A DNA stretch of 64,000 nt. Source: Desulfovibrionaceae bacterium. Its GTDB lineage: Bacteria; Desulfobacterota; Desulfovibrionia; Desulfovibrionales; Desulfovibrionaceae. The stretch covers positions 1 to 64,000 of the forward strand of contig JAFLSV010000008.1 of assembly GCA_022510785.1 (NCBI GenBank), in the 5' to 3' direction. Shown one piece after another: positions 11,268 to 19,636 of this stretch. Position 1 is the first letter of the stretch; the number at the start of each line of letters is the position of its first letter. The notes beneath the pieces are model-generated. The model saw only the letters and a program-made list of their open reading frames with translations. It made no database searches and had not been told where the DNA came from. The position numbers were made by a program, and so were the translations under genes.

Positions 11268-11825
11268 TTAGTCCTCGAAAACCTGATAGGAGTAAGTGTT
11301 TTGCAGCTCAAAGGCCGCGCCCAGGGCCGCGTGAAGCCGCGCGTTCTGAATGGCCAGGGCGGACACGCCGGCCACGGCTTCCATGAACTCGCACTCGTCC
11401 CGCGTGAAGTCGCGTTCCTTGTCGGAGTAAACGCGGATAAGGCCGATGGCCTTGCCGTCCACCATGAGCGGCGTGGACAGCACGGAAATGAGCCCTTCCG
11501 TGCGGGCGGCCTGAGGGTACTGAAAGCGGCCGTCACTGGTCGCGTCGCGCAGATGGATGGTTTTGCCCTTCAGCACCTCGCCGTCCATGCCGCTTTTGGC
11601 CACCTGCACCGGGCCCTTGCGCATATAGTCCGGGGACAGGCCATACGCCGCGCTGGCCTGCAGCACTTCCCCGCTTTTATCGAGCAGGCGCAGGGTCGAG
11701 GCCTTGCACTGCATGGTTTTGGCCGTCTGCTCCGTCACTCTGGCCAGCACTTCGCGCGGGTCAAGGCTGGACGCGATGACCATCACCACCTGGCGCAACG
11801 CCTGAAAGTAATCGTGTGTCGTCAT
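11268..11825 (-). CDS. GAF-domain sensor protein upstream of gap
   Basis: A 185-residue protein that is essentially one GAF domain (about residues 20-165), with the typical strands [32 protein letters not shown] and the flanking helices. No output domain follows. The start is ATG 11825, preceded by AGGAG at 8 bases; the GTG three codons upstream overlaps that site and is rejected. GAF domains bind small molecules or sense redox; the ligand is unknown. The 4-base spacing to gap means the two are co-translated, hinting at a link to central carbon flux. Confidence 0.82.
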   Translation of the reverse strand: MTTHDYFQALRQVVMVIASSLDPREVLARVTEQTAKTMQCKASTLRLLDKSGEVLQASAAYGLSPDYMRKGPVQVAKSGMDGEVLKGKTIHLRDATSDGRFQYPQAARTEGLISVLSTPLMVDGKAIGLIRVYSDKERDFTRDECEFMEAVAGVSALAIQNARLHAALGAAFELQNTYSYQVFED

Positions 11826-12134
11826 GAAATACACTCCTCGTTAAAATCAGAGCAAGTTGGTTAAGCTTGTGCAGAACTTGTATACCCCGTCTCCCGGCGG
11901 CAGGCAAGAGAGGCGGGAGGACTGTTTTTTCATGGCCCGCCGCGGCGTGAAAACCGGCCTCCGCCCCCGCGCGCCAATCCCCGGCCGGCAAAACAGCGCC
12001 CACAGCGCTGGCACTTTTTTCACAAAAGCCCGGGGCAGGCTCACGGCCGATTCATGCCGGGCTTGCCAAGTGTCACGGCGTGGTTTAGTCTGCACCGCTC
12101 GACAACCTCAGCGCTTTTTTGTGGAGGAAGCGCC
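11826..12134. other. Divergent intergenic region between the GAF-gap and argA-argF operons
   Basis: About 310 bases without a convincing gene. A weak plus-strand promoter (TTGCCA at 12063-12068, TAGTCT at 12086-12091, 17-base spacing) could serve the argA-like gene. On the minus side no clear -35/-10 pair stands out. No riboswitch signature was seen. Confidence 0.4.
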
Positions 12135-12701
12135 ATGTATCCGGCTTCGTCCATGCCTCAGGAACACGGCACGCTCCTGCCGCTTGTCGACCCCGCCGCC
12201 CTGCCGCCCGACCCGGCGCCCCGCAAGGCGACCATTGACGACGTGAGCGGCATGTCGGCCCTGATCAACGAATTTGCCTCCGCCCGCATCATGCTGGCCC
12301 GCGGGCCGCTCTATCTGTATCAGACCATCCAGGACTACCGGGTCATTACCGTGCCCCTCAACGGACGCGAGACCGTGGTGGCCTGCGGCGGACTGCATGT
12401 GCTGTGGGAGGATCTGGCCGAAGTGCGATCCGTGGCCGTCCATCCAGCCCTGCAGGGCAAGGGACTGGGAGGGGCCGTGGTGCGGGCTCTCATCGAGGAT
12501 GCGCGCCGCCTCATGGTGCGGCGTGTGTTTACCTTCACCCTGGCGGAGCTCTTTTTCCAAACCCTGGGTTTTTCCGCCATCGCGCGCGAAACCCTGCCGC
12601 CCGTGGTGTGGGCCGAGTGCAGCAAATGCCCGAAATTTTATAAATGTGATGAAGTGGGCATGATGCTCCACCTGGGCGCCCAGCCCTCCGCGCGCCCATA
12701 G
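12135..12701 (+). CDS. argA: Short GNAT-type amino-acid N-acetyltransferase (probable N-acetylglutamate synthase)
   Basis: A 188-residue GNAT protein. The acetyl-CoA loop is [15 protein letters not shown] (Q/RxxGxG/A type) at about residues 105-120. It ends with a cysteine-rich segment, [12 protein letters not shown], found in the short stand-alone N-acetylglutamate synthases of delta-proteobacteria and others that lack the kinase-like domain of E. coli ArgA. The first step of arginine synthesis is therefore the likely role, supported by argF 79 bases downstream. The start is ATG 12135, after GTGGAGGAAG. An unrelated GNAT substrate cannot be excluded. Confidence 0.78.
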   Translation: MYPASSMPQEHGTLLPLVDPAALPPDPAPRKATIDDVSGMSALINEFASARIMLARGPLYLYQTIQDYRVITVPLNGRETVVACGGLHVLWEDLAEVRSVAVHPALQGKGLGGAVVRALIEDARRLMVRRVFTFTLAELFFQTLGFSAIARETLPPVVWAECSKCPKFYKCDEVGMMLHLGAQPSARP

Positions 12702-12780
12702 CGCGCACACGCGAACCTGCCCCGGAATACCAGGAACAGCGGCGCGGAAAGCGCCGCCCGCTCCCCCATCAGGAGGCCCC

Positions 12781-13803
12781 ATGTTCAGCCTTAAGCATCG
12801 CGATTTTTTAAAAATTGAAGATTTTTCCGCTCCGGAACTGCATTTTCTGCTCAACCTGGCGGCGCGCCTTAAACAGGCCCGCAAGGCGGGCACGGAACCC
12901 CGCTTTCTGGAAGGCAGGCGCATGGCCCTGATTTTTGAAAAGGATTCCACACGCACGCGCTGCGCCTTTGAGACAGCCGCCTATGACCAGGGCGCGCATT
13001 GCACCTATCTGGGTTCCAGTGGCTCGCAGATGGGCAAAAAGGAATCCCTGGCCGATACGGCCCGCGTCCTGTCCCGCATGTTTGACGGCATCGAATACCG
13101 GGGCCACGGGCAGGCCGTGGTGGAGGAACTGGCCCGCCACGCCGGCGTGCCGGTGTGGAACGGCCTGACCAATGAGGCTCACCCCACCCAGGTGCTGGCC
13201 GACCTTCTCACCATGCGCGAGCACTGCGCCAGGCCCCTGCACGACATTACCTTCGCCTACCTGGGCGATGCCCGCTACAATATGGGCAATTCACTCATGA
13301 TGGGCGCGGCCAAGCTGGGCATGAAGTTCCGCTCGGTGGCGCCGCCCGCGCTCCAGACCAGCGCGGGCATCGTCGAGCGCGCCAGGGCCGTGGCGAAGGA
13401 AAGCGGCGCCAGCATCCTGTGCACCGACGATGTGGCCGAAGGCGTGGCCGGATGCGACTTCGTGTACACCGATGTGTGGGTCTCCATGGGGGAACCGGAA
13501 GAGGTCTGGAAAGAGCGCATCGACCTCCTTCTGCCCTATCAGGTCAACAGCCGTGTGATGGAACTGACCGGCAATCCGGAATGCCGCTTCCTGCACTGCC
13601 TGCCGGCCTTCCATGACCGCAAGACCGGCATAGGCGAGGCCATCTATCAAAAATACGGTCTGGAAGCCATGGAAGTGACGGATGAGGTGTTTGAATCGCC
13701 CCGCTCCCTGGTTTTTGACGAGGCCGAAAACCGCATGCACACCATCAAGGCCGTCATGGTGGCCACCCTGACCGACGTGCCGCCGGTCTTCATGGAAGAT
13801 TAA
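12781..13803 (+). CDS. argF: Ornithine carbamoyltransferase
   Basis: A 340-residue enzyme transferring the carbamoyl group from carbamoyl phosphate to ornithine. The carbamoyl-phosphate loop STRTR is at residues 56-60 and the ornithine-site motif HCLPAFHD is in the C-terminal half; the MGxPxE strand ([12 protein letters not shown]) is also typical of OTCase, not ATCase. AGGAGG lies 4 bases before the ATG. It is probably co-transcribed with the argA-like gene. Confidence 0.97.
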   Translation: MFSLKHRDFLKIEDFSAPELHFLLNLAARLKQARKAGTEPRFLEGRRMALIFEKDSTRTRCAFETAAYDQGAHCTYLGSSGSQMGKKESLADTARVLSRMFDGIEYRGHGQAVVEELARHAGVPVWNGLTNEAHPTQVLADLLTMREHCARPLHDITFAYLGDARYNMGNSLMMGAAKLGMKFRSVAPPALQTSAGIVERARAVAKESGASILCTDDVAEGVAGCDFVYTDVWVSMGEPEEVWKERIDLLLPYQVNSRVMELTGNPECRFLHCLPAFHDRKTGIGEAIYQKYGLEAMEVTDEVFESPRSLVFDEAENRMHTIKAVMVATLTDVPPVFMED

Positions 13804-14040
13804 CGGCGACGCCCTCGCGAAGACCAAGAGCCGCGCCCGGGCCCGGCGGCAGGCGCGCCGCTCCGGGCCGACCCGGGCCTGGCCCGGCCGGATACCGGCC
13901 CGCACGGAATCCGCCATGGCGGGGCGGGACGCGCGCGTGCGGGAACCGGAAGCGCCCCATGTGACTATTTTTTAGCCTTAACAGGCGCGCTTACTGTTCA
14001 ATTTTTATCCATATACATTCTCTCCCGGACACGGGCAGAT

Positions 14041-14062
14041 CTAAAATATTTATATATTTTAG
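14041..14062. promoter_or_regulatory. AT-rich perfect palindrome, operator-like
   Basis: CTAAAATAT and ATATTTTAG are exact inverted repeats (9 bp each) separated by TTAT. It lies in an AT-rich patch upstream of a possible RNA gene. The binding factor is unknown. Confidence 0.45.
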
Positions 14063-14081
14063 TATATTACAAATATATCAT

Positions 14082-14246
14082 AGCTCTGGCACGCTCTGTG
14101 CAAAGTCTGGAGTCAGGAAGAAAAAGCCCTTCTTCCCCTTGCCTCCCCGAATGGGGGCACACGGTGCTCTCTCCTCACCGCCTCCTCCTGGCCACGGCAC
14201 TCCCAAACCAAAAGCCTCCCTTTCTCTCCGGGGAGGCTTTTGGTTT
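14082..14246 (+). ncRNA. Candidate small RNA ending in a strong terminator
   Basis: About 160 bases bounded on the left by an AT-rich, promoter-like stretch (TATCAT at 14076-14081) and on the right by a 16-bp perfect hairpin with a T-rich end. It contains an internal hairpin (TGCCTCC..GGGGGCA near 14140-14160). No protein start fits. It matches no RNA family I can recognise; the terminator may simply serve the convergent ybaK-like gene. Confidence 0.25.
14205..14246. terminator. Bidirectional rho-independent terminator
   Basis: A perfect 16-bp stem, AAACCAAAAGCCTCCC / GGGAGGCTTTTGGTTT, with a 10-base loop. T-rich sequence follows on both strands, so it can end the ybaK-like gene (minus) and anything transcribed from the left. 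Confidence 0.85.
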
Positions 14247-14274
14247 TCACAGTCAGAGAGCGGGCTGACGAGGC

Positions 14275-14739
14275 TTACGCGATCGTGCAGATGTCCACCC
14301 AGGACGCGCCGGTGACGCGCTCCAGATCCGCCAGGGAAATTTCCACGGCGTTGTTGGTCGCCCCCGCGGCGGGATACACCGGATCAAAAAGGCGCAGGCT
14401 CTCGTCCAGAAAGACGCGAACCCCGGGCGGCGCGGCAAAGGGACAAACCCCGCCCATGGGGTGGCCCACCAGATTTTCCAGCTCGTCAGGCCTGGCAAAA
14501 CTGGCCTTTTCGCCGAACTGATCCTTGAATTTGCGGTTATCCACGCGCGCCGTGCCCATAACCACCACAATGACGGGCCCGCCCCGGGTCACAAAGGTCA
14601 GCGATTTGGCAATGCGGCCGGGCTCACAGCCCAGGGCCGCGGCAGCCAGTTCCACCGTGGCGCTGGATCTTTCAAAGGAACGGTAGGCGCCGGCCAGGCC
14701 ATGACCGGCCAAAAAACGCCGCACGGCTTCCACACTCAC
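14275..14739 (-). CDS. YbaK/EbsC-family aminoacyl-tRNA deacylase
   Basis: About 154 residues. Family marks are SLTFVTRGGPVIVVVMG, with the Lys of the active site just before (IAKSL), RVDNRKFK, GHPMGGVCPF and DPVYPAAGATNNAVEIS. YbaK-type proteins hydrolyse mischarged tRNAs such as Cys-tRNA(Pro) in trans. The frame is open to 14844, but the GTG at 14739, preceded by GGGAG at about 8 bases, gives the family's normal length and is preferred; this start is an inference. Confidence 0.85.
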   Translation of the reverse strand: MSVEAVRRFLAGHGLAGAYRSFERSSATVELAAAALGCEPGRIAKSLTFVTRGGPVIVVVMGTARVDNRKFKDQFGEKASFARPDELENLVGHPMGGVCPFAAPPGVRVFLDESLRLFDPVYPAAGATNNAVEISLADLERVTGASWVDICTIA

Positions 14740-14982
14740 ACGCAAGCTCCCGGAGACAGAGGGTGGGTCACGGCTTTCCCTTAGCCGCGGAACGCCGCGC
14801 CCGGCCCCGGAGGCCGGACACGCGCCGGCGTTCGGGCGTACCATAGCGCAAAGACGCAGCAGTTTTCAAGGGCGCGGAGGCACACGAACGGCATGCGGCC
14901 GGCCAGAATCAGCGCGCCGGAAGACCCGGCACGAGGCCGGCGCCGCTGCGGACGCACAGCGCCCGCAGCGGCGCCCGAAGGC

Positions 14983-15534
14983 TTATTGCTTGACAATCTC
15001 GATGGTTCTGCTCTGGGGCTTGTCAGGTTCCTTGCGGGGAATGGCGATGCACAGCACGCCATCCTTATGCGTGGCGCTGATCTCATCCGCCACCGCATCT
15101 TCCGGCAGCGTCAGCACACGCTCAAAGGAACCGTAGGAACGTTCACTGAGATAACAGGCCTCGTTGTCGCCGCTGCCTTCGGACTTTTTTTCGCCCTGAA
15201 GAATCAGCACGTGGTCGCGCACCTCGATTTTCACGTCATCAGGCTGGACGCCCGGCAGCTCGACGCTCACGGTATAGGCCTTTTCATTGCTGCGCACATC
15301 CAGCCGGGGCATGACGGACGCCGCGCCGCCCGCATGGGACGAACCCAGCCGGGGCAGAAAGCCGAAATCCCACGGGCTCATCATGCCAAACACACTGTCA
15401 AAGAGCCGGTCGATATCGTCGTGCAACTGAAGCACCGGCGCATAGGACGAACCCCGCCGCTCATTGTCCGGGCGGACAACGGGACTGGGCCGGGAAGCAA
15501 AGCCGCGCTGTGTATTCACATGGGGAGTATACAT
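14983..15534 (-). CDS. Small heat-shock protein (Hsp20/alpha-crystallin)
   Basis: A 183-residue protein with a disordered N-terminal arm (1-80), an alpha-crystallin domain (about 82-172; VELPGVQPDDVKIEVRDHVLILQGEKK, then DGVLCIAIPRKE) and a C-terminal IEIVKQ tail containing the IxI/V motif used in oligomer assembly. It is an ATP-independent holdase chaperone. The start follows AAGGAGG at 7 bases. Upstream is a clear sigma-70-like promoter; no CIRCE palindrome was seen. Confidence 0.95.
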   Translation of the reverse strand: MYTPHVNTQRGFASRPSPVVRPDNERRGSSYAPVLQLHDDIDRLFDSVFGMMSPWDFGFLPRLGSSHAGGAASVMPRLDVRSNEKAYTVSVELPGVQPDDVKIEVRDHVLILQGEKKSEGSGDNEACYLSERSYGSFERVLTLPEDAVADEISATHKDGVLCIAIPRKEPDKPQSRTIEIVKQ

Positions 15535-15569
15535 ACTCTAACCTCCTTGTGGAAATCTTTTCTAATATA

Positions 15570-15597
15570 CTTATAAGTCTGGATTTAAATGTGTCAA
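15570..15597 (-). promoter_or_regulatory. Promoter of hsp20
   Basis: On the minus strand TTGACA and TATAAG are spaced by 16 bases, 36 bases before the start codon. This is one of the cleanest vegetative promoter matches in the window. Confidence 0.65.
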
Positions 15598-15672
15598 CAT
15601 CCTGTTGATAAATTCTTTTGCCGGGTACTTTCCAGCCTCAGCGCGCTTTCCCGCTCCTCCGAAAACAGCAGC

Positions 15673-15698
15673 GCCCCCGTCCATGGCGGAACGGGGGC
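15673..15698 (-). terminator. Possible terminator hairpin of the larC-like gene
   Basis: GCCCCCGT pairs with ACGGGGGC around a 10-base loop, 60 bases past the larC-like stop on the minus strand. It is followed only by a short T-rich stretch. Confidence 0.4.
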
Positions 15699-15758
15699 AC
15701 TGGGCCGCGCGCGGCCTTTCTCTTCAGAATCCTGTTGTTCAGCCGCCAAAGTCCTTCA

Positions 15759-16622
15759 TCAGATGGTCACGGCCCCGCTGTTCCCCGTCCCGCGCCCCCA
15801 CGCGAACATGGCGCCGTTGGGCGCGTTCTCGAACACATAGGTTCCGTAAACCAGAGCCCGCCGTTCCACGCGCATGGCGGGCCAGGGACCGAACTGTGCC
15901 CCCAGGCTCCGGAGCAGGGCCAGAGCGGTGGGCGTGACGGTTTCTCCCCGTCCCGCGAAGGGACGCACGGGCACCCCCTCCAGAAGTTCCAGCACGGCCG
16001 GCGCGGGCACGGGCAGGATGCCGTGGGCGCAGCTGACCTCGCCGTCCGCCATGGGCAGAGGGCTGACCACGAAACGCGAGGGATCAAGCCGGGCAAAAAG
16101 TTCGCAGCTGAGGCAGATGTCCAGAATGCTGTCCAAAGCGCCCACCTCGTGAAAGCGGACGTCTTCCGGCCTTTTTCCATGTACGGCGGCCTCGGCTTCG
16201 GCCAGCAGGGTGAAGCTTCCTGTGGACAGCTCCCGGCCGGCGGGGCTCAGGCCGCTTGATGCGATAATGGCCACAATGTCCGCCAGGCTGCGGTGAACGT
16301 GCTGATGGGGCAGCGTCACCTCGGCGTGCCAGCCGCCCACATGGTTCACCTCGCGCCGGATAAGACGCACAGACCCCGCCAGTTCGGGCAGGATGGAACC
16401 CAGGAGGCCATCCAGGGCGTCGCCTTCCATGCCCGTCATGCGCATGAGGCCGGCCAGGAACATGTCGCCGGACAGGCCGGAATGCGCGCGCACGGTCAGC
16501 ACGCTTCCCCCGCGCGCCGCGGCGTCGCGGGGCGCATCCGCGCGGGCGCGGCCGCGCCCGGAGGAGGCGTCATGATCGTGGGGCGAAGGCTCCCCTGCCT
16601 GATGCTGATGGACGTCGCTCAT
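15759..16622 (-). CDS. larC: LarC-like (DUF111) nickel-insertion protein, N-terminal type
   Basis: A 287-residue protein with the LarC/DUF111 marks SGLSGDMFLAGL, HHH-like HQHVHRSL, HEVGALDSILDI and ETVTPTALALL. LarC inserts nickel into the pincer cofactor of lactate racemase-type enzymes using CTP. The length fits the N-terminal (LarC1) portion only; the C-terminal LarC2 part is absent here. The first 22 residues are histidine-rich (HQHQ, HDHD), consistent with metal handling. No larA, larB or larE is adjacent. The start is ATG 16622, after GGGAA; the upstream open frame has no family similarity. Confidence 0.82.
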   Translation of the reverse strand: MSDVHQHQAGEPSPHDHDASSGRGRARADAPRDAAARGGSVLTVRAHSGLSGDMFLAGLMRMTGMEGDALDGLLGSILPELAGSVRLIRREVNHVGGWHAEVTLPHQHVHRSLADIVAIIASSGLSPAGRELSTGSFTLLAEAEAAVHGKRPEDVRFHEVGALDSILDICLSCELFARLDPSRFVVSPLPMADGEVSCAHGILPVPAPAVLELLEGVPVRPFAGRGETVTPTALALLRSLGAQFGPWPAMRVERRALVYGTYVFENAPNGAMFAWGRGTGNSGAVTI

Positions 16623-17030
16623 ACAAGTTTCCCGGTTCCGGCGCGGCGCGCCGAAACCCGTTGCGGTGCCCGGGCTCCGCCCCGCCCGGAACAGGCGGGC
16701 CGTTCCTGTGAATCCTACAGAAAAAAGCAAGGGAAAGCGAGGGGAAAACAGGCAGGATTCTCTCCTGTTGTTGCCCGATTCTCCCAAAGAGCGCCCCATG
16801 CGGGCATGGCATTTTTTCTCGACCTTTGCCCTTCCGTCTGGCATGATGGCGGCCGCCCGCGCCTTCTCCGGCCGCTCTGGCCAGCCTCTGCCGGCCGCGC
16901 GCGCGGCCCAGGCGCCGGGCAGGAGGCCGGCCGCCCCCAAAGACACAGGGACATGGCCGTGTCGCCCGGTATTGTACCACGCTCCCGGCCACGCGCCGGC
17001 AATGCGTCACATCACGAATCAGGATTGTTC
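16623..17030. other. 408-base divergent intergenic region, larC-like / cobalamin operon
   Basis: There is no convincing gene. It contains a short hairpin with a T6 tail (CCATG..CATGG at 16796-16809, Ts at 16812-16817) that could end or attenuate a plus-strand leader of the cobalamin operon, and a GGAAC/GTTCC hairpin near 16690-16710. I searched for the B12-box and core elements of a cobalamin riboswitch and did not find them. Confidence 0.4.
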
Positions 17031-17732
17031 ATGAACACGGGAACCTTATACGGCGTGGGCATAGGCCCCGGCGATCCGCGCTATCTCACACTCCGCGCCG
17101 CGGAGCTGTTGCGCTCGGTGGATGTCATCTTTACCGTGATCTCCGCTCACGCGGAGGACAGCACCTCGCGCAGGGTGGTGGAATACCTCAAGCCCCGCGG
17201 GGAAATACGGCTTCTGGTCTTCAGCATGTCCCGCGACCAGGGCGCCCGCGAGGCACAGGTGCGGGCCAACGCCGACGCCATCATCGCCGAGCTGCGCGCC
17301 GGGCGTGACTGCGCCTTTGCCACCCTGGGTGACGCCATGACCTACAGCACCTTCGGCTATGTGCTGAACCTCATCCGCGCGGCCATCCCTGATCTCCCCC
17401 TGGAAATTGTGCCGGGCATCACGTCGTTCGCCACGCTGGCCGCCAGGACGGAAACCGTGCTGGCGGAACATACGGAAGAGCTCCGGATCATTCCGTCCTT
17501 CCGCCCCGACAGGGCGGAACGTCTCGACTTTCCCAGGGGTTCCACCACCATTCTTCTCAAGACCTACCGCAGCCGCGCGGCCCTTCTTGACCGCCTGGAG
17601 CGCGAGAATGATGTGGAAATTTTCTACGGTGAGCGGCTCGGGCTGGAGGATCAGGTCGTTCTGACCGGCATGGATGCCATCCGTGAGCGGCCGGAAACCT
17701 ACCTTTCGCTCCTGATGGTTAAAAAGCGGTAA
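17031..17732 (+). CDS. cbiL: Precorrin-2 / cobalt-precorrin-2 C20-methyltransferase
   Basis: A 233-residue SAM-dependent tetrapyrrole methylase. GVGIGPGDPRYLTLRAAELL is the N-terminal SAM/tetrapyrrole motif; TLGDAMTYSTFGY and VPGITSFATLAA are the motifs that set CbiL/CobI apart from other members. It adds the C20 methyl group, the first committed step after (cobalt-)precorrin-2. It is the first gene of the plus-strand cobalamin run. Given the cbiD and cbiG partners the anaerobic, cobalt-early route is inferred. Confidence 0.93.
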   Translation: MNTGTLYGVGIGPGDPRYLTLRAAELLRSVDVIFTVISAHAEDSTSRRVVEYLKPRGEIRLLVFSMSRDQGAREAQVRANADAIIAELRAGRDCAFATLGDAMTYSTFGYVLNLIRAAIPDLPLEIVPGITSFATLAARTETVLAEHTEELRIIPSFRPDRAERLDFPRGSTTILLKTYRSRAALLDRLERENDVEIFYGERLGLEDQVVLTGMDAIRERPETYLSLLMVKKR

Positions 17733-17833
17733 ACCCCGCGTTTGCACGGAGCCGACGCCCTGCGGGAGCGGGGTTCCGCCGCGCCCCGGCCCCGCGAACA
17801 GCCCGGCAGGAATACAGGCAAGGATACCTGAGA

Positions 17834-18475
17834 ATGGACATACGCTGGAATCTGAGCGCGTCGGACATAGAAAGGGAGAGCTTCCGCGCCATTGAGTCAG
17901 AATGCCCCCTGCGCGAAACACTGCCTGAACCCGAATGGCGCGTGGCGCGCCGCCTTATCCACAGCACGGCGGATATTCATATTGCGGACACGCTGGTCTT
18001 TCGCCATCAGCCCATTGACGCGGGCCTGAGCGCCCTGCGCCGCCGCGCCCCCCTGTTCTGCGATTCCAAGATGCTGCGCTCGGGCCTGTCCATGGCGCGC
18101 CTGCGCGCGCTTCATCCGGACTATAATCCGGACTGCCTGCACTGCTATATTGACGATCCGGACGTGGTGGCCCGCGCCAGGGCCGAGGGCCGCACCCGCG
18201 CCCTGTGCGGCGTGGAAAAGGCGCGCCCCATGCTGGATGGAGCCATTGTCCTCATCGGCAACGCTCCGCTTGCCCTGGCCCGCATAGCCCGCTACATTCT
18301 GGAAGAAAAACTGCGGCCCGCCCTGGTCATCGGCATGCCCGTGGGTTTTGTCAACGTGGTGGAGTCCAAGGAGCTGCTGAGCCTCTGCCCCGTGCCGCAC
18401 ATTGCGCTGGAAGGACGGCGCGGCGGCAGTCCGCTGGCCGTGGCCGCCCTGCACGCCATTCTGGAAAGTGCCTGA
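17834..18475 (+). CDS. cbiC: (Cobalt-)precorrin-8 methylmutase
   Basis: A 213-residue enzyme that moves the C11 methyl to C12 to give (cobalt-)cobyrinate. The catalytic histidine is in RLIHSTAD; other family marks are CDSKMLRSG, NAPLALARI and VIGMPVGFVNVVESKE. AAGGA lies 9 bases before the ATG. It is separated from cbiL by 101 bases and from cbiD by 48. Confidence 0.95.
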   Translation: MDIRWNLSASDIERESFRAIESECPLRETLPEPEWRVARRLIHSTADIHIADTLVFRHQPIDAGLSALRRRAPLFCDSKMLRSGLSMARLRALHPDYNPDCLHCYIDDPDVVARARAEGRTRALCGVEKARPMLDGAIVLIGNAPLALARIARYILEEKLRPALVIGMPVGFVNVVESKELLSLCPVPHIALEGRRGGSPLAVAALHAILESA

Positions 18476-18523
18476 CCCTGACATGTTAAAGGCGGATCCT
18501 GCCCCTGACCACAGGAACTGACA

Positions 18524-19636
18524 ATGAAGCACTCACACCAGAAGCTGCGCTGGGGGTACTCCACCGGCGCGTGCGCGGCGGCGGCGGCAACGGCGGCCTG
18601 GACAGGACTGGCGCGGGGCGTCCGCCCGGCCAGCGTGCGGGTGCGCTTCCCGGACGGCAGGGATCGGGAACTGCCCCTGCGGCCCGGTACGGCGCACATG
18701 GCGGCCATTGTCAAAGATGGCGGCGATGACCCGGACTGCACGCACGGCGCCACCCTGTACGCCGATATCCGCCCCTGCCGGCCGGACGACATGCGGGCGG
18801 AGGACTACGCGCTCACGGTGGGCGGAGGCCTGGTCATCCTGCGCGCGGTGGAAGGCATCGGCCTGTGCACCCGCCAGGGGCTGGACTGCGACGCGGGCCG
18901 CTGGGCCATCAACCCCGGGCCGCGCCGGATGATCACGGACAACCTCCGCGCCGCCGGGCTGAACGCGGGATGCTGGCTTCTGGAAGTCGGCGTCGAAAAC
19001 GGCGCGCGCCTGGCAAAGCATACCCTCAACGCCCAGCTGGGGATTGTGGGCGGCCTGTCGCTGCTGGGCACCACGGGACTGGTGCAACCCTACAGCCACG
19101 ACGCCTATATTCACACCATAGATCTCTGCGTCCGCTCCCATGCGCGGGCCGGCGCCTCGGCGGTGGTCTTCTGCACCGGTGGACGAAGCAGGGCCGGGGC
19201 CAGTATCCGGCTTCCGCATCTGCCCCCGGGCGCTTTCGTCCCCATCGGGGACTTTATCGCCGAAAGCCTGGCCGCGGCCTGCCGTTTCGGGATGCGGGAC
19301 ATTGCCGTGGCCTGTATGCCCGGCAAGCTGTGCAAGTACGCGGCCGGCTTCGCCAATACGCACGCCCGCAGGGCCAGTCAGGATATGAAGCTGCTGCGCG
19401 CCGAAACGGCCAGAATGCTGCCGGAGGAAAAAGGACTGCACCAGGCGCTCGGGCACAGCGCGTCCGTGCGCGAGGCCCTGCTGTCCATCCCCGAGCCGGC
19501 GCGCGAAGGGCTGCTGCGCCGCCTGGCGCGCACCGCCCTTGGTCACTTTGCCCGCCGCTGCGGCGGCGGACAGGCTCTGCGCCTGCTGCTCTTTGACTTT
19601 CAGGGCGAATTTATGCTTGAGGAATCACGGCCATGA
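18524..19636 (+). CDS. cbiD: Cobalt-precorrin-5B C1-methyltransferase
   Basis: A 370-residue CbiD, recognised by the N-terminal LRWGYSTGACAAAAATAA and the NPGPRRMI and GTTGLVQPYSHDAY motifs. It methylates C1 in the anaerobic pathway and is diagnostic of it, since the aerobic route lacks CbiD. Its stop overlaps the ATG of the next gene (ATGA). Confidence 0.95.
   Translation: MKHSHQKLRWGYSTGACAAAAATAAWTGLARGVRPASVRVRFPDGRDRELPLRPGTAHMAAIVKDGGDDPDCTHGATLYADIRPCRPDDMRAEDYALTVGGGLVILRAVEGIGLCTRQGLDCDAGRWAINPGPRRMITDNLRAAGLNAGCWLLEVGVENGARLAKHTLNAQLGIVGGLSLLGTTGLVQPYSHDAYIHTIDLCVRSHARAGASAVVFCTGGRSRAGASIRLPHLPPGAFVPIGDFIAESLAAACRFGMRDIAVACMPGKLCKYAAGFANTHARRASQDMKLLRAETARMLPEEKGLHQALGHSASVREALLSIPEPAREGLLRRLARTALGHFARRCGGGQALRLLLFDFQGEFMLEESRP

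Larger units (their letters stand above)
13804..14274. other. 471-base non-coding region between argF and the ybaK-like gene
   Basis: The first about 165 bases are GC-rich with several self-complementary stretches but no T-run. From about 13975 the DNA becomes AT-rich, holding a palindrome (14041-14062), then a structured GC-richer stretch that ends in a very strong hairpin (14205-14246). No coding frame is convincing. A small RNA is possible (see separate entry). Confidence 0.5.

Noticed and set aside
16623-17030. Cobalamin riboswitch before cbiL
   Set aside because: An AAGGGAAA string near 16732 resembles one element, but the GGTG/B12-box and core sequences do not follow on either strand.
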